The notes under the pieces are model-generated. The model had not been told where the DNA came from. It did not search any database and worked only from the letters and a program-made list of their open reading frames with translations. From Lycium barbarum (lineage: Eukaryota; Streptophyta; Magnoliopsida; Solanales; Solanaceae): a DNA stretch of 64,000 nt. Location: the NCBI RefSeq assembly GCF_019175385.1, contig NC_083342.1:116002376-116066375 (forward strand). Direction: 5' to 3'. The translations under genes and the position numbers were made by a program. Below, one piece after another: positions 46,356 to 57,088 of the stretch; the first letter of the stretch is position 1; the number at the start of each line of letters is the position of its first letter.

Positions 46356-47050
46356 TGTATTTGTAAAATATTGATATGCTACGTGGCTAATTCAGATGTC
46401 GACATGTGAAAATACAAGTCTAGTCAATTCTAAGTCAAACACAAGTCACCTTGGCGGAAGATCGGGAGATCACTCGGGACGGAAATCTACTCCGGGTCCA
46501 CAACAAGCTTACCCTGAGTCCTCATACGTATGATAATCTTTGCTCGCCCGGAGTCAAGTGTCTGGTCAATCATCAGTATCCGAATAGGATAAGCTTCCCG
46601 GGCTAACAGACTCCGAAATATTCAGAGACCACTACAATGATTACAATTCAACATAAGTTATGTACGAAACGTTGAGATAATGGTCATAATGAGGAGCATG
46701 ATATTGGAAAAATGATACTTTAAAATTGTACTATAAATGTACCACTTTTCTCCTATTTGTAGATCATCTGAATTTTACTATGAATTAATACTGCTTATCT
46801 TATCAAGATAGTATAAGTTGCTTGCTCTCAGTCGGCCATATTGTCCATTGACTCAACCAAGAGTCCTCAATAAGAATTCTATAGCTCTTCTACTTAATTT
46901 GCTTACTGATATTTTTTCACTTAATTTCATATCATTATGGTCTAATCTACGTTGCCAAAAGGCTGATTGTCTCATAGATAATTCACTTGTCTGTGACCTT
47001 ATTTTACAAATTCAATTGTTAATCTTTAACCAAAATTTTAGGTTAAACAA
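46356..47050. mobile_element. Unclassified 695-bp insertion with 9-bp TSD
   Basis: A perfect 9-bp duplication, CTTGATCAT, lies at 46347-46355 and 47051-47059. The paralogous region upstream of PMEI-2 (about 40312-40345) lacks the insert and gives the empty site. Terminal inverted repeats are not evident. The interior has an LTR-like look (CTATAAATGT TATA-like motif near 46731), but no TG...CA end fits the duplication. A non-TIR MULE is one possibility. Confidence 0.75.
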
Positions 47051-47898
47051 CTTGATCATTTCACTTTCAAGAATTTAGTGTTTCTTTTTGTTTACAAGGA
47101 TAGACATTGAGATTCAACTGTTTCTGGTATTTAATAATTTATAAACGATGGGATTAATATGTAGGACATTAGTTGACCCTGTTATATTCTAATGACGATA
47201 ATTAACTGATACTAAACGACAATTATTTATCTATTTGAATGGGTTGAATTTAAGAAAAGATTTATTCCTAGTAGTTTGTTTTCTCAATCGAAGATATCAA
47301 TAAGATTAGATTAGTAATTTGAAGTTACTTAAAAATCACCTAAAGGAACATAGGCTTCAAATGCAATTTACTACTCATATGACCTTGTCCTAGAATGATT
47401 TATCACACTTTCGTTCCATAGAAAAAAAATAATACCACTATTATTACGTGATTTACATTCTCAGCTAGTCTCTACTTTATATTATACTTAGAGATCTAGC
47501 TATATAATTACAGAACGCAATGTTGGTCAAGCATTAAAAAAAATTGTTGGTCAAGCATCTCCAATAATGTTTTTCACTACACCTTATAGTAGTTCTTCAT
47601 AGTTTTATCTCAGCTCATTGGTTATAAAACAAAATAAAAAGGTGATTTAGGAGACACTGTTTTCCTACTTTTGAGTGTCAAGGCAAATAGGCAATCACTC
47701 AATAATAAGTTGCGTGAATTCGAAATTGCTCCGACAAGAATTAAGATTTGTGTCTACTAGACCCCCTACATCACCACCTGGTTCCCAAAAATTGCTGGCC
47801 AAATTAATCATCAATTCCAAAAAATTGACTGGAAAAAAAATGATTAAGCATTGAGTGTACTAAACTTCTCATGACCCTGCATCTGATCACATCCCTTC

Positions 47899-47906
47899 TA
47901 TATAAA
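47899..47906 (+). promoter_or_regulatory. TATA box of PMEI-3
   Basis: TATATAAA lies 123 bp before the ATG and has the same surrounding sequence as the PMEI-2 TATA box. Confidence 0.8.
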
Positions 47907-48021
47907 CCTTAGCTCCCTCTTAACAATTTTCCTATCAAACAAACACAACAAAAGCCATTCTCTCTTCATATAATATACTATTATAGCTTGAGCAAAATTC
48001 CTTGTTATATTTCTCAAAAAA

Positions 48022-48645
48022 ATGGAAAAACTTGTCCTTCCCCTAATTTTACTTTTCATTTTCTCTATCTTTGTTGTTGATGGTGCAACTGTGTCTAAAT
48101 TCGTACAGTCACAATGCAGACGCACTCGTTATCCAGATCTATGTGTGAGTTCTCTAGCAACCCATGTAAATCCAACATCACAAGATCCTCAAGAAATAGC
48201 TCAAGTTGCCTTAAAAGTGAGCATAGTTAAGGCAGTATACACAAAAAACTACTTGAAGATGGTGTCCAAAGAACTCAAACAAAACAAGGCTAAGGAGTAT
48301 CAAGCGGTGAAAGATTGTTTAGATCAAATATCAGATAGCGTTTCTCAGCTCACAAATTCATTCAAAGAGTTTCAGCACATGAAGGGTGCAGAATATAGTG
48401 AAGGGGATTTTGCATGGTGTCAAAACAATGTTCAAACTTGGCTTAGTACAGTGTTGACCGATACATATATTTGTATGGATGGGTTTTATGGGTCACCCAT
48501 GGGTGGTAAGACGATGGCTATGATTAACGCTAGGGTTCTTAATGTTGCACAAGTTACTAGCAATACTTTGGCTTTGTTTAATGGATTTGCAGCTTGGCAT
48601 AAGGCTAATTCTAATGGTGGTAGCTACGGGAAAAATCAACCTTAA
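48022..48645 (+). CDS. Pectin methylesterase inhibitor-like protein (PMEI-3)
   Basis: An intronless, 207-residue secreted protein, near-identical to PMEI-2 over residues 1-190. It has the same signal peptide start (MEKLVLPLILLFIFSIF) and the same four cysteines (Cys32, Cys41, Cys99, Cys151). It has an additional Cys133 (FAWCQNN) where PMEI-2 has Tyr, giving an odd number of cysteines. The C-terminus differs: ANSNGGSYGKNQP replaces the HSSPGKINKP end of PMEI-2. Function is inferred from the family: inhibition of cell-wall pectin methylesterase. Its promoter is lengthened by a 695-bp insertion. Confidence 0.92.
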   Translation: MEKLVLPLILLFIFSIFVVDGATVSKFVQSQCRRTRYPDLCVSSLATHVNPTSQDPQEIAQVALKVSIVKAVYTKNYLKMVSKELKQNKAKEYQAVKDCLDQISDSVSQLTNSFKEFQHMKGAEYSEGDFAWCQNNVQTWLSTVLTDTYICMDGFYGSPMGGKTMAMINARVLNVAQVTSNTLALFNGFAAWHKANSNGGSYGKNQP

Positions 48646-49392
48646 AGAAGGTTATAATAAATTTTATGAGTGTTTCAGCTAGCTAGTTGTGATCATGTGA
48701 ACTTTGTGTCTTGATGGTGTATACATACATAGCACATGTTTGTAAACATGAATAATACCATGAATCAATGTGAATATGATATTTTGCATATCTTGTAAAA
48801 GAAAGGAAAATAATTTTGTTTGGTTAAATGAAAACAATATTCTTTTGCTAGAGGTCTTTTGGTTTGTTCAATATTTGTTCTGTTGTGCTCGAGCCAGGGG
48901 GGATTTAAAGGGAGCCGAGGGTGTTCGAACACCCTCCGCAAAAAATTACAGTGTATATATAGGGTAGATTTTCTGTGTTTATGTACATTTATTAACTTTT
49001 GAATACTCTGAACAAATGCAAAAAGTTAGCTTAAGTGGTCCAGGGTGTTCAAAATTGTGTTTAGCGTCCTAATCCTAGGTTCGATTCCCATCGAGTAGTT
49101 TTCACCCGCCATAGCTAAAAAAGAATTTTCAGCTGTAGCCTAATGCTAAAAAATTCAGCGTCGCTCCTTCACTTTATTTATGTGCTTACCTCATTAATGG
49201 CTCCTCCTTGCTTCCACCAAAATCCCCACTTTAAAAAAAAAATATATCAAAATCCACTATTAATATGATCCTATTTCAGATCCAAAAATAAGACGATCAT
49301 CATCTCTCACAATTTCGTCCTTCCTCGCTCTTAATCCAATTTTATTTTCGTTTTTTCTGTATGAAATTCATCCACAATATAAAGTGTATTAT
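48646..49392. other. PMEI-3 3' region and intergenic DNA
   Basis: After the PMEI-3 3'UTR, a stretch at about 48890-49170 holds a tRNA-like B-box, GGTTCGATTCCC (49079-49090), preceded by TTAGCTTAAGTGGT. It resembles a decayed SINE or other tRNA-derived repeat, but no target duplication was found. Confidence 0.35.
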
Positions 49393-49684
49393 AAAGTGTA
49401 TACACATTATATAATAATGTATAAGAGATGTGTATACATCCATAAACACTGCTATACAATACTTATACATTGTATAGGTAATGTATCTATCATATAAATA
49501 GTGGTATAATCGTGTATATACATTGTATAACTATGTATAAAGTGTATACACATTATATAATAATGTATAAGAGATGTGCATACATCCATATACACTGCTA
49601 TACAATACTTATACACCGTATAAGTAATGTATCTATATTATTTAAATAGTGTATATACGTTGTATAACTATGTATAACAGTGTA
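49393..49684. repeat. AT-rich tandem repeat, about 146 bp x 2
   Basis: Two copies of a unit beginning AAAGTGTATACACATTATAT start at 49393 and 49539. Each is built of shorter GTATA/TATAC palindromes. Confidence 0.9.
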
Positions 49685-49972
49685 GATACACCTATCATAC
49701 ACATTTATCATACAAAAACACCACCCCACTGCCATTACACCTCCATTTTAACACCATAATCACCAAACAAGAAAAAAAAAAAAAAAAAACTGGAAGTAGA
49801 TACAGAAGTCGTCCACCAATTTGCTATTGAACCTTTTTCATTTCAGATCTGAAAGCTTTTCCTCTTTGAGATGGGAGTTATAAAACATCCGTTGCCATCC
49901 TTATTTTATTCGGACTAAAGACCTTAAATTTGACTTTGTAGCAAGGAGGAGAAAAAGAAAGAAACAAATGCT

Positions 49973-50230
49973 CTCTCTGTTTCAATTTGTTTGAATCTAT
50001 TTTCTTTTTAGTCTGTGCCCTCTGTTTCAATTTGTTTGAACTTATTTTCTTTTTAATATGTGCCAAAATGAATAACTTTTTTTCTAATTTGGAAACAAAT
50101 TCACTTTATGAATGATTTACAGCCACACAAATTTTCAAGACTTATTTTGAATCATAACTTTTAAAAGTCTTCCCCCTTATTTAAATATCATACCTAGTCA
50201 AATGGATTCGTATAAATTGAAACGGAGAGA
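49973..50230. mobile_element. Stowaway-like MITE
   Basis: Ends CTCTCTGTTTCAATTTGT and, inverted from the right, TCTCTCCGTTTCAATTTAT. The left terminus is duplicated in tandem (second copy near 50020). No ORF is supported. Confidence 0.65.
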
Positions 50231-50958
50231 ATAAGAAAGAGCGAAAGATGGAAAGATGGAGAGAGAGAGAGATGGACATCTGGAAAGAAGAACAAAAAGA
50301 GACACAGGGGGTTGATTGAAAAGACAGTCACTTGGGAGAGAGATAAGGGAGTGGTGACCAAGTTTAACACTTAATTGGGCTAAATCGGGTAAGAATAATA
50401 ATTGAGCTAATTTCTCTAAACTAGATGAGTGAATGGTCATGAGCCTTAATTTCCCTATTTTCAATTTCGTATTTATCCCCAATTATTGACTTGACTTTGT
50501 TTGTTCAAAGGTTAAGATTAATACAATTTCTACTTCCATATACCAACTGGTAGCCCAACAGAATTCTAAGCTGATTCGACTACTAAAATTCGAAGAAATT
50601 GCACGATTTGTGCTTCAAATGACTGGTCTTTAATTTTTGTCCTTCAGAATCAAACTTATTCCTAACAGGGTATAAATTCTTTAAGGCACAAAATATAACT
50701 TGTGAGATATTATGATGCAAAAATATAAATTAATGTCTTGCGAAAAAGTTGTTTGCTTTAAGGAGCAAAAATCAAAGATCAGCACAAAACAGGAGCAAAA
50801 GTGCAATGACCCCTAAAATTCTTGGTTCATTCATGAGACAGCCCAACGCACAAAAGCCCATGAAGAAAATTGGTCATAGCAAAGCCAATTATGGGCTGGA
50901 CAGCAATTCGTTTCATTTTTCTGTGCGGATTGGCCTTCTTTTGGGGTGGTCTTTAATT
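50231..50958. other. Intergenic, nothing recognised
   Basis: No coding region is seen. The last bases (from about 50945) belong to a TE end into which the MULE at 50959 inserted. Confidence 0.4.
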
Positions 50959-51173
50959 GGGTCCGGAATCAAAATGCCCCAAAAAAACCATTTTGAACCA
51001 AAATACCCCAGTAATAAAAATAATGTTACAAAAGTGCCTTTAGCGCAGTAAAATACCGCGTTATAGCACTTCACGAAGACGGAGCCGTTAAGTGCTTTAG
51101 CGCAGTATTTTACTACGCTATGCAAATGTTTCTCTCACCTATAGCGCAGCATTTTACTACGCTATAGGACTCA
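50959..51173. repeat. Left terminal inverted repeat of the PMD MULE
   Basis: It starts GGGTCCGGAATCAAAATGCC and matches, inverted, 56208-56421. It holds hairpin modules at 51042-51062, 51099-51119 and 51143-51163; a fourth copy follows just inside at 51187-51207. Each is a stem AGCGCAGTA paired with TACTGCGCT around a 3-base loop, with a few mismatches in this arm. Confidence 0.92.
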
Positions 51174-51842
51174 TTCTCTCACCTATAGCGCAGTAAAATA
51201 CTGCACTATATGACCCAACTAAAACCCCGTCGGGTTCCACCACTGGTCCCTCCAGTGGCAAAAAAATTGAAAAATGCCATTGGAGGCGATACCAAGGTGG
51301 TCCCCACATCCAAAAAATGTCGTTTTCTATTAAATTTCGTCCGGAAAGTTTAGATTCTCGGTATATTCAAGTCAAGGAGCAAGATTCTAAGTTCGAATTT
51401 TGGGAAAAAGCGGCGTACAACTCGATTAAAATAACTCTACAAAAAATCTTCGATTAAGGTTTTCTACTATGAACTTTTGTTATTATTTTGTTATGTACAT
51501 TATATTCTAAGCATGCTTAGCATTTAATCCTTGCTATTTTCCAAAAAAAAAAAAAAAAAAAAAAAAATCTTGCTCTTGTTCGGACTGGGCAGTGGCTTTT
51601 GCCACTGTTCCTATTTTTATTTTTTTTGTTTAATTCATTATTTGTTAAATGTTTATGAATTGTTAATTTGTTAAATGTTTATGAATTGTTAATTTGCTAT
51701 ATGTTTATGAGTTGTTAATTTGTAATTATTTATGAATTGTTAATGAATTATTATTTTTGTTAATTGTTTATTTGTTAAATATTGTTTATGAATTGAAAGA
51801 AGTTGATTGGTAATGAATTATTATGTTGTTAACACTTTGTTT

Positions 51843-52034
51843 GGATGATTGTTATGTATTGTTTTGACATTTATCGTATTGTGTTGTATTGTATAGGACC
51901 AAATCAGTGGTTACATAAAATAGGACCTTTCGTCGTTACATAACAATAAAATTAAAGTAACAATCAAAGCAAAAATTTTATTTAAACTAACAACATAATA
52001 TAATACAATAGGTAACAACCATCCAAACAAGTTG
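51843..52034. mobile_element. Tourist-like MITE inside the MULE
   Basis: A 192-bp element with inverted ends CACTTTGTTTGGATG and, from the right, CAACTTGTTTGGATG, flanked by TAA on both sides, as in PIF/Harbinger elements. Confidence 0.78.
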
Positions 52035-52519
52035 TAAATGATTATGAAATGTTAATCTATATAATTTTAAAAACGTGAATATATAAGTTAAATAAGAAAA
52101 GATTATCTTAAAAAGAATAGTTAAAGTTCTTCTTTTCATAAATACATAAGCTAACGAAAAAAATGTAAAGTTTGTAGGAAAATATGTGGTCGACGAGCAT
52201 ACTCTTTTAGTTTAATTTTATCATAGTTGTGTTGGCTATTTGGTCAACTAAAAATATATCACATATTCAAAATAGAGTTCCAAACAAATATTACTGCTGA
52301 ATTTCGATTCCCAAACTAATTAACTTAACAAGTCTTTGCCATCACATAATTCAAAAGTAATTAACTTAAAAATCTTTGCCATCACATATGTGTCCTTACT
52401 ATCACATATTAAATTTACTGCATATCCCATATTAATTATTCACAAGATATAATACTACTTCACATATTCCTTACAAATTATTAATTAGTTAATATAATTT
52501 ATCTTTCATTTCAAGAATA

Positions 52520-55500
52520 ATGACTAATTTAGTTTGTACAGACCGGACTCTTTCATGGATCCGAATGTTCCCCCCGGCGCCTGATGCTCACCTGGGGTCC
52601 GCTGTTCACCCGGGGCCCGCTGATAGATCAGTATTGTCTTTGCAAGACAATCATAGGTCAGAGTTATTATGGGCCGATACTATAGGGACATCTACTAGGA
52701 TCCGTCCCCGTAGGCTGCAGAGAGCGTGGGCTCTTTTACGCGAGCACCCCCCACACCTTCGCGTGTTGGAGATATTGTTTCGGGGCGACATCTACCGTTG
52801 CGTGTCCGTTGGTCGGGTACAACATGATTGGGCGCTCATCACGGCCATGGTTGAGCGGTGGAGGCCAGAGACACATGCCTTCCATCTTCGCACTGGTGAG
52901 GCCACGATTACACTTCAGGATGTGGAGGTCCTCTTTGGATTGCGAGTAGATGGAGAGCCACTATACACTCGGTACGAGCCTCCTCCTGGTCAGACGTGGG
53001 TGACAAAGTTGACTAGGCTCACCCACTTCGTGCCTGATGCCGCGGCCCATATATCGGGACAGAGTCGGGTTCAGCTTAGTGCACTCTGCACTTATTTGGA
53101 GGGTCTGGATCCGGTTGTGGACGGCACCTCGCAGGACGATGTTGATCGTCATGCCCGTTTGTACCTGCTTATTATATTCGGGGGCATCTTGTTCCCGAAC
53201 TCATCGGGTGCCTTTGTCAGTTTACGTTATTTGATTTTCTTGGAGCATCTGGATCGCTTGGGAGACTACAGCTGGGGGGGTGCTGTTTTGGCGTATCTTT
53301 ACAGATGCCTGTGCCGAGCGTCTATTGGTGTTGTCAGAGATGTGTGTGGATTTTTTGCTCTTCTCCAGGTAATATTTTAAGTGCGCGTTCCTTTAATGTG
53401 AACAAACCTCTTGAAAGGACGACTAAAAAATCGTATTTTCTAATATCGCTTACAGTTATGGGCGTGGGAGAGGATGCTGCCTTTTCAGCCCGTACTTAGG
53501 CATCACCTCGAGATTGACATGCCTTATGCGAGGAGGTGGACAGCGTGTTTTGACCGGGATGTGGATACGCACCACAGTATTCTTCCATTCCGGGACCAGC
53601 TTGATCACATGACGGACGATGCGGTAAAACTATTTAAATTTACATTAATAATTTAATTAAACGTCTTTTCTACTTGGTGATCACTGATTTTGTATTTATA
53701 CGTTATGCAACTATTTATATGGACGTCGTACGCTGCTATATTAGATGGTTTGCCGCCCTTCTGTAAGGCAGGTCAGGGGGTTTGGAGGTCGCGATGTCCA
53801 TTGATACACCTGGACATCGTAGAGGATCACATGCCCGAGCGTGTCTTACGACAGTTTGGGCATACACAAAGTATACCCCCTTATGTCCGTCATGAGCTCC
53901 AACACTACCAGCGAGACGATCGGGCTGCCGTTGATGATGATTTTCTGGCTTTCATGGATGTCCAGCTCCACCATTGGGAGAACAGGTTGGGCACTTTAGC
54001 GGTGGTCGCCCATTTGACTCCCATTGAGCATTACATGTGCTGGTATCATCATATCCCACGCCGATTGATCGGCAACCCAGCTTTGCGTCCCCCTAGGGAT
54101 GTAGGATACTCAACACTCGCGGGGCAGTACGAGGCATTGGTAAGTTTATCGTATTTAGATTTATTTAATTGCATTAATTGTTACGTTTTAAAAATAAACT
54201 TTTTTTTCTGTTAAACACAAATGCAGGTGGTGGCTGTACAGCGTTTACGCATCTTGGGGTTAAAGCATATGCCTTACCCTGGGCTTGCGGGGCTTGCCGC
54301 GGAGATGGTACGGATATCCGAGGATGGTATCCGGCAGGCAGGCGAGATTAGGCGCATGGCGGCGCCTGTTCCGGAGGTTGAGTATCAGGCAGCACCGGGA
54401 GGAGGACCGGATGCTCTCAGAGGAGGAGGCCGTGCTGGTAGAGGACGTCGTGCTGCCGGAGGACGCCGTGCGCGTAGAGGACGCGGCGCTGCTGCTAGAA
54501 GACCTGGTGATGGAGGACACCATCTGGTAGATGAGGCGGATGAGGCCGATTCCATTCCAGAAGGCGTTCGTGGTCTAGTCCATCCGCAACCGTTCCAGGC
54601 TGGTGGCAGCTCACCTCGGGACTCACCTACGTTTACGCCGACACTCTTACTTGCTGAGATACCCGGGTCTTCATCACAGCCGAGCCAGAATACACACATG
54701 GAGGAGCGTGATAACGTTGATTGGGCGGCGTTACGCGTTTCATTAGCTGATGAGCGGCCTATGAGGAATTTAGAGGGAGCCAGGATTCTTGACTTCGATG
54801 AGTTTTTGATCCCGGTTAGTATTTAAAATACTTATTTGTTCCTTTAAAATTATTTATTTTAAATATATATATATATGTTACTCATTATTTAGTAATATTT
54901 TATATTTTAGGATTCGGCGCCAACGGGTCCACCAGAGCCACCCACTCAGGCATTTTCTCATGGGCCTACCGAGCCAGCGATGTCTTCCCATGTGACTGTC
55001 GAGCCACATGTAAGCTTTTTATTAAAATTAGTTTTAGTCAATATAAGGTCAATATTTAATATACATATTTGATTATTTAAAGTACTTATTTAAATATGTA
55101 TGTTACTTATTATTTCATTTTTTTCATATTTTAGGATTCGGCGCCAGTGGGTCCACAGGAGCTACCCATTCAGGAGCATTCTCATCAGCCTGTCGGAGCA
55201 GAGGTGTCTTCTCATGAGACTCCCGAGGCGCATGTAAGTTTTTTACTTAAAACCAATTTTATTCAATATAAGGTAAATATTTATTTAATTTTTACAACCT
55301 TTACTTGGACTTCGAACAGCATCTCGTCCAGGAGACTACCTCATATTCATCACCACACCCATCTTAGGAGCCTACAGACCCATCTCAGGAGCCTACTCAG
55401 GCGCCCGTTGACACACAGGTTTGATTAAATAAATAATGTTAATGTATTCAATATAAATAAGAAATTGTACTAATATTTATATGCTTTTTAGGTTCATCCT

Positions 55501-55749
55501 TCGGCGCCTGCGGTGGCGACTCCCGACGAGGAAGAGGTCGAGTTTCCAGACTCAGCTCAGCCTGAGGTTCTGAGCGTAGCGGGACTTGATCCCAAAAAGA
55601 AGCACGTTCTAGTTAAAGGAGCAAGGGCTAGGGGAAAAGGAGATGATCATGACTTGGAGCGCCCGGTTATTAAGAGGAAAAAGGGCGATGGAGACGATGG
55701 CGATGGCGGTGAGGATGGTATGAGCCTTAGGCCTAGGGATAGTCTCTGA
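52520..55749 (+). CDS. Plant mobile domain (PMD) protein, TE-borne
   Basis: Eight exons: 52520-53368, 53456-53623, 53711-54139, 54227-54814, 54911-55009, 55135-55233, 55368-55418, 55492-55749, about 846 residues, all introns in phase 0. Residues about 60-480 are the PMD domain (RPETHAFHLRTGEATITLQD, VEVLFGLRVDGEPLYTRY, LWAWERMLPFQP, WTSYAAILDGLPPFCKAG). It is often annotated as 'phosphatase 7 long form-like', but no phosphatase domain is present. A low-complexity GRAGRGRRAAGGRRARRGRG stretch follows in exon 4; exons 5 and 6 are near-duplicates (DSAPTGPPEPPTQ and DSAPVGPQELPIQ, 33 residues each). A basic KRKK near the C-terminus may be a nuclear signal. The acceptor of exon 3 reads CAA instead of CAG, so splicing there may fail. 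Host MAIN/MAIL1 proteins silence TEs; the role of TE-borne copies is unknown. Confidence 0.8.
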
Positions 55750-56207
55750 CATACTACATGTGGGACCCATCCTCGATAGTGTATATACATTAGTGTTGTA
55801 TAATTTATCGTAAATATTATCTATTTTTTGCATATTTATAAATATTATCTTAGTCTTTATTATTGTTTATAGTTTCACATCCTAAATTGATAATTTAAAA
55901 AAACGTGACACATTCGAAATAAAGTTAAGCATTAATTTAAAAATAAGGCGAAACCCTAAAAGATAAATAACTTAAAGTTAATGACTACAAGTCTTCAAAC
56001 AAAAAAGGACTTCGAGCACTTTTCAACCACTAAAACGACAATCCAAAGTATTGCGTATTCTTGATGTGTTGAGCCTATTTTATTAATTGTAAAAATATAA
56101 CTAGAGTTCTATATAAAATATTGAAGTTCCGGAATCTCAAAGCATGATTAATATACGGCTAAACTACGTAAAAAGGAGTGAACATGTAATGCTTTAGAAA
56201 AAGGCGG

Positions 56208-56421
56208 AGTCCTATAGCGCAGTAAAATACTGCGCTATGGGTGAGAGAAACATTTGCATAGCACAGTAAAATACTGCGCTATAGCACTTAACGGCTCCGT
56301 CTCCGTGAAGTGCTATAGCGCAGTATTTTACTGCGCTAAAGGCACTTTTGTAACATTTTTTTTGTTGGGGTATTTTGGTTCAAAATGGTTTTTTTTTTGG
56401 GGCATTTTTGGTTCCGGACTC
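56208..56421. repeat. Right terminal inverted repeat of the PMD MULE
   Basis: It is inverted relative to 50959-51173 and ends at GGTTCCGGACTC. Hairpin modules lie at 56216-56236 (perfect stem), 56260-56280 and 56317-56337. Confidence 0.92.
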
Positions 56422-57088
56422 TCTTTAATTTTTGGCCCTCAAATTGGTGGTCTTTAATTTTTGGCCTTCGCCTGTTCTGAGTTTGAACCCCAACTCAGTA
56501 AAAATTTTGCCTTCAAAACTCTATCTTAAGGTAGAATTTTGCCTTCGAAATTCTACCCCTTAAGTTGCGCCAAAGCTTCGTTTTATTCATGATTACGAAT
56601 CGTATTTATTTCCATGTTGTGGAGGTGTTGCTCCCAAATTTTATCTCCTCTCTGCCTTTTACACTTGGAAAATGCTGCTGTGGATGTACCAAATTTTCTG
56701 TACCTAAACAAACATTGACTACTGATTCAAGAATTTCAAAGTTGCTCCATTGATCTTTAAGTAGTTGGCCTAAATTTATTCATGTTGAGATATTACCTCT
56801 TTAAATGGACTGGATGGAACAAGTTTTTGAACCCTTCCTTAAAATTCTGCAAAATCTGCCTGAATCATACAAAATTCTGCCGTGTGATTTTTTTTTAAAA
56901 TTTTTGACCGAACGGGGATTCAAATCCTAAACCAAAGGGTTCTAACAAAGGCCAAAAATTAAAGACCACCTATGAAGTTTGGCCCATCAGTATACCCACG
57001 GGCCACGACAAAGAAAAGAAAATACCAAAATACCAGCGGCAAAATAAAATCAAATAATGGTGACAGAGTAGAAGAAAGCTCAAAAAAG

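Larger units (their letters stand above)
50959..56421 (+). mobile_element. Mutator-like element carrying a plant mobile domain gene
   Basis: A 5,463-bp element with about 215-bp inverted ends and a perfect 9-bp target duplication, TCTTTAATT (50950-50958 and 56422-56430), both typical of MULEs. Its only gene is the PMD protein at 52520-55749; no MURA transposase, FAR1-like or Ulp1 domain is visible. It also contains a small MITE (51843-52034), AT-rich TTGTTAAATGTTTATGAA tandem repeats at about 51645-51800, and no other coding region. PMD proteins are known to occur both in host genes (MAIN family) and in plant TEs. It must be mobilised in trans if it moves at all. Confidence 0.88.
50947..56975. 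mobile_element. Older element that hosts the PMD MULE
   Basis: GGTGGTCTTTAATTTTTGGC occurs twice at the left end (one copy split by the MULE, one near 56443), and inverted at about 56953-56975. Apart from the MULE the element is about 570 bp. Its right end lies only about 115 bp before the cofactor D start codon. The ends are approximate. Confidence 0.5.

Noticed and set aside
54260..54699. Minus-strand frames opposite PMD exon 4
   Set aside because: They are shadows of a GC-rich, low-complexity Arg/Gly coding stretch.
52520..55749. Serine/threonine phosphatase annotation for the PMD gene
   Set aside because: The common label 'phosphatase 7 long form homolog' refers to a fused PMD region; no metallophosphatase motifs are visible here.
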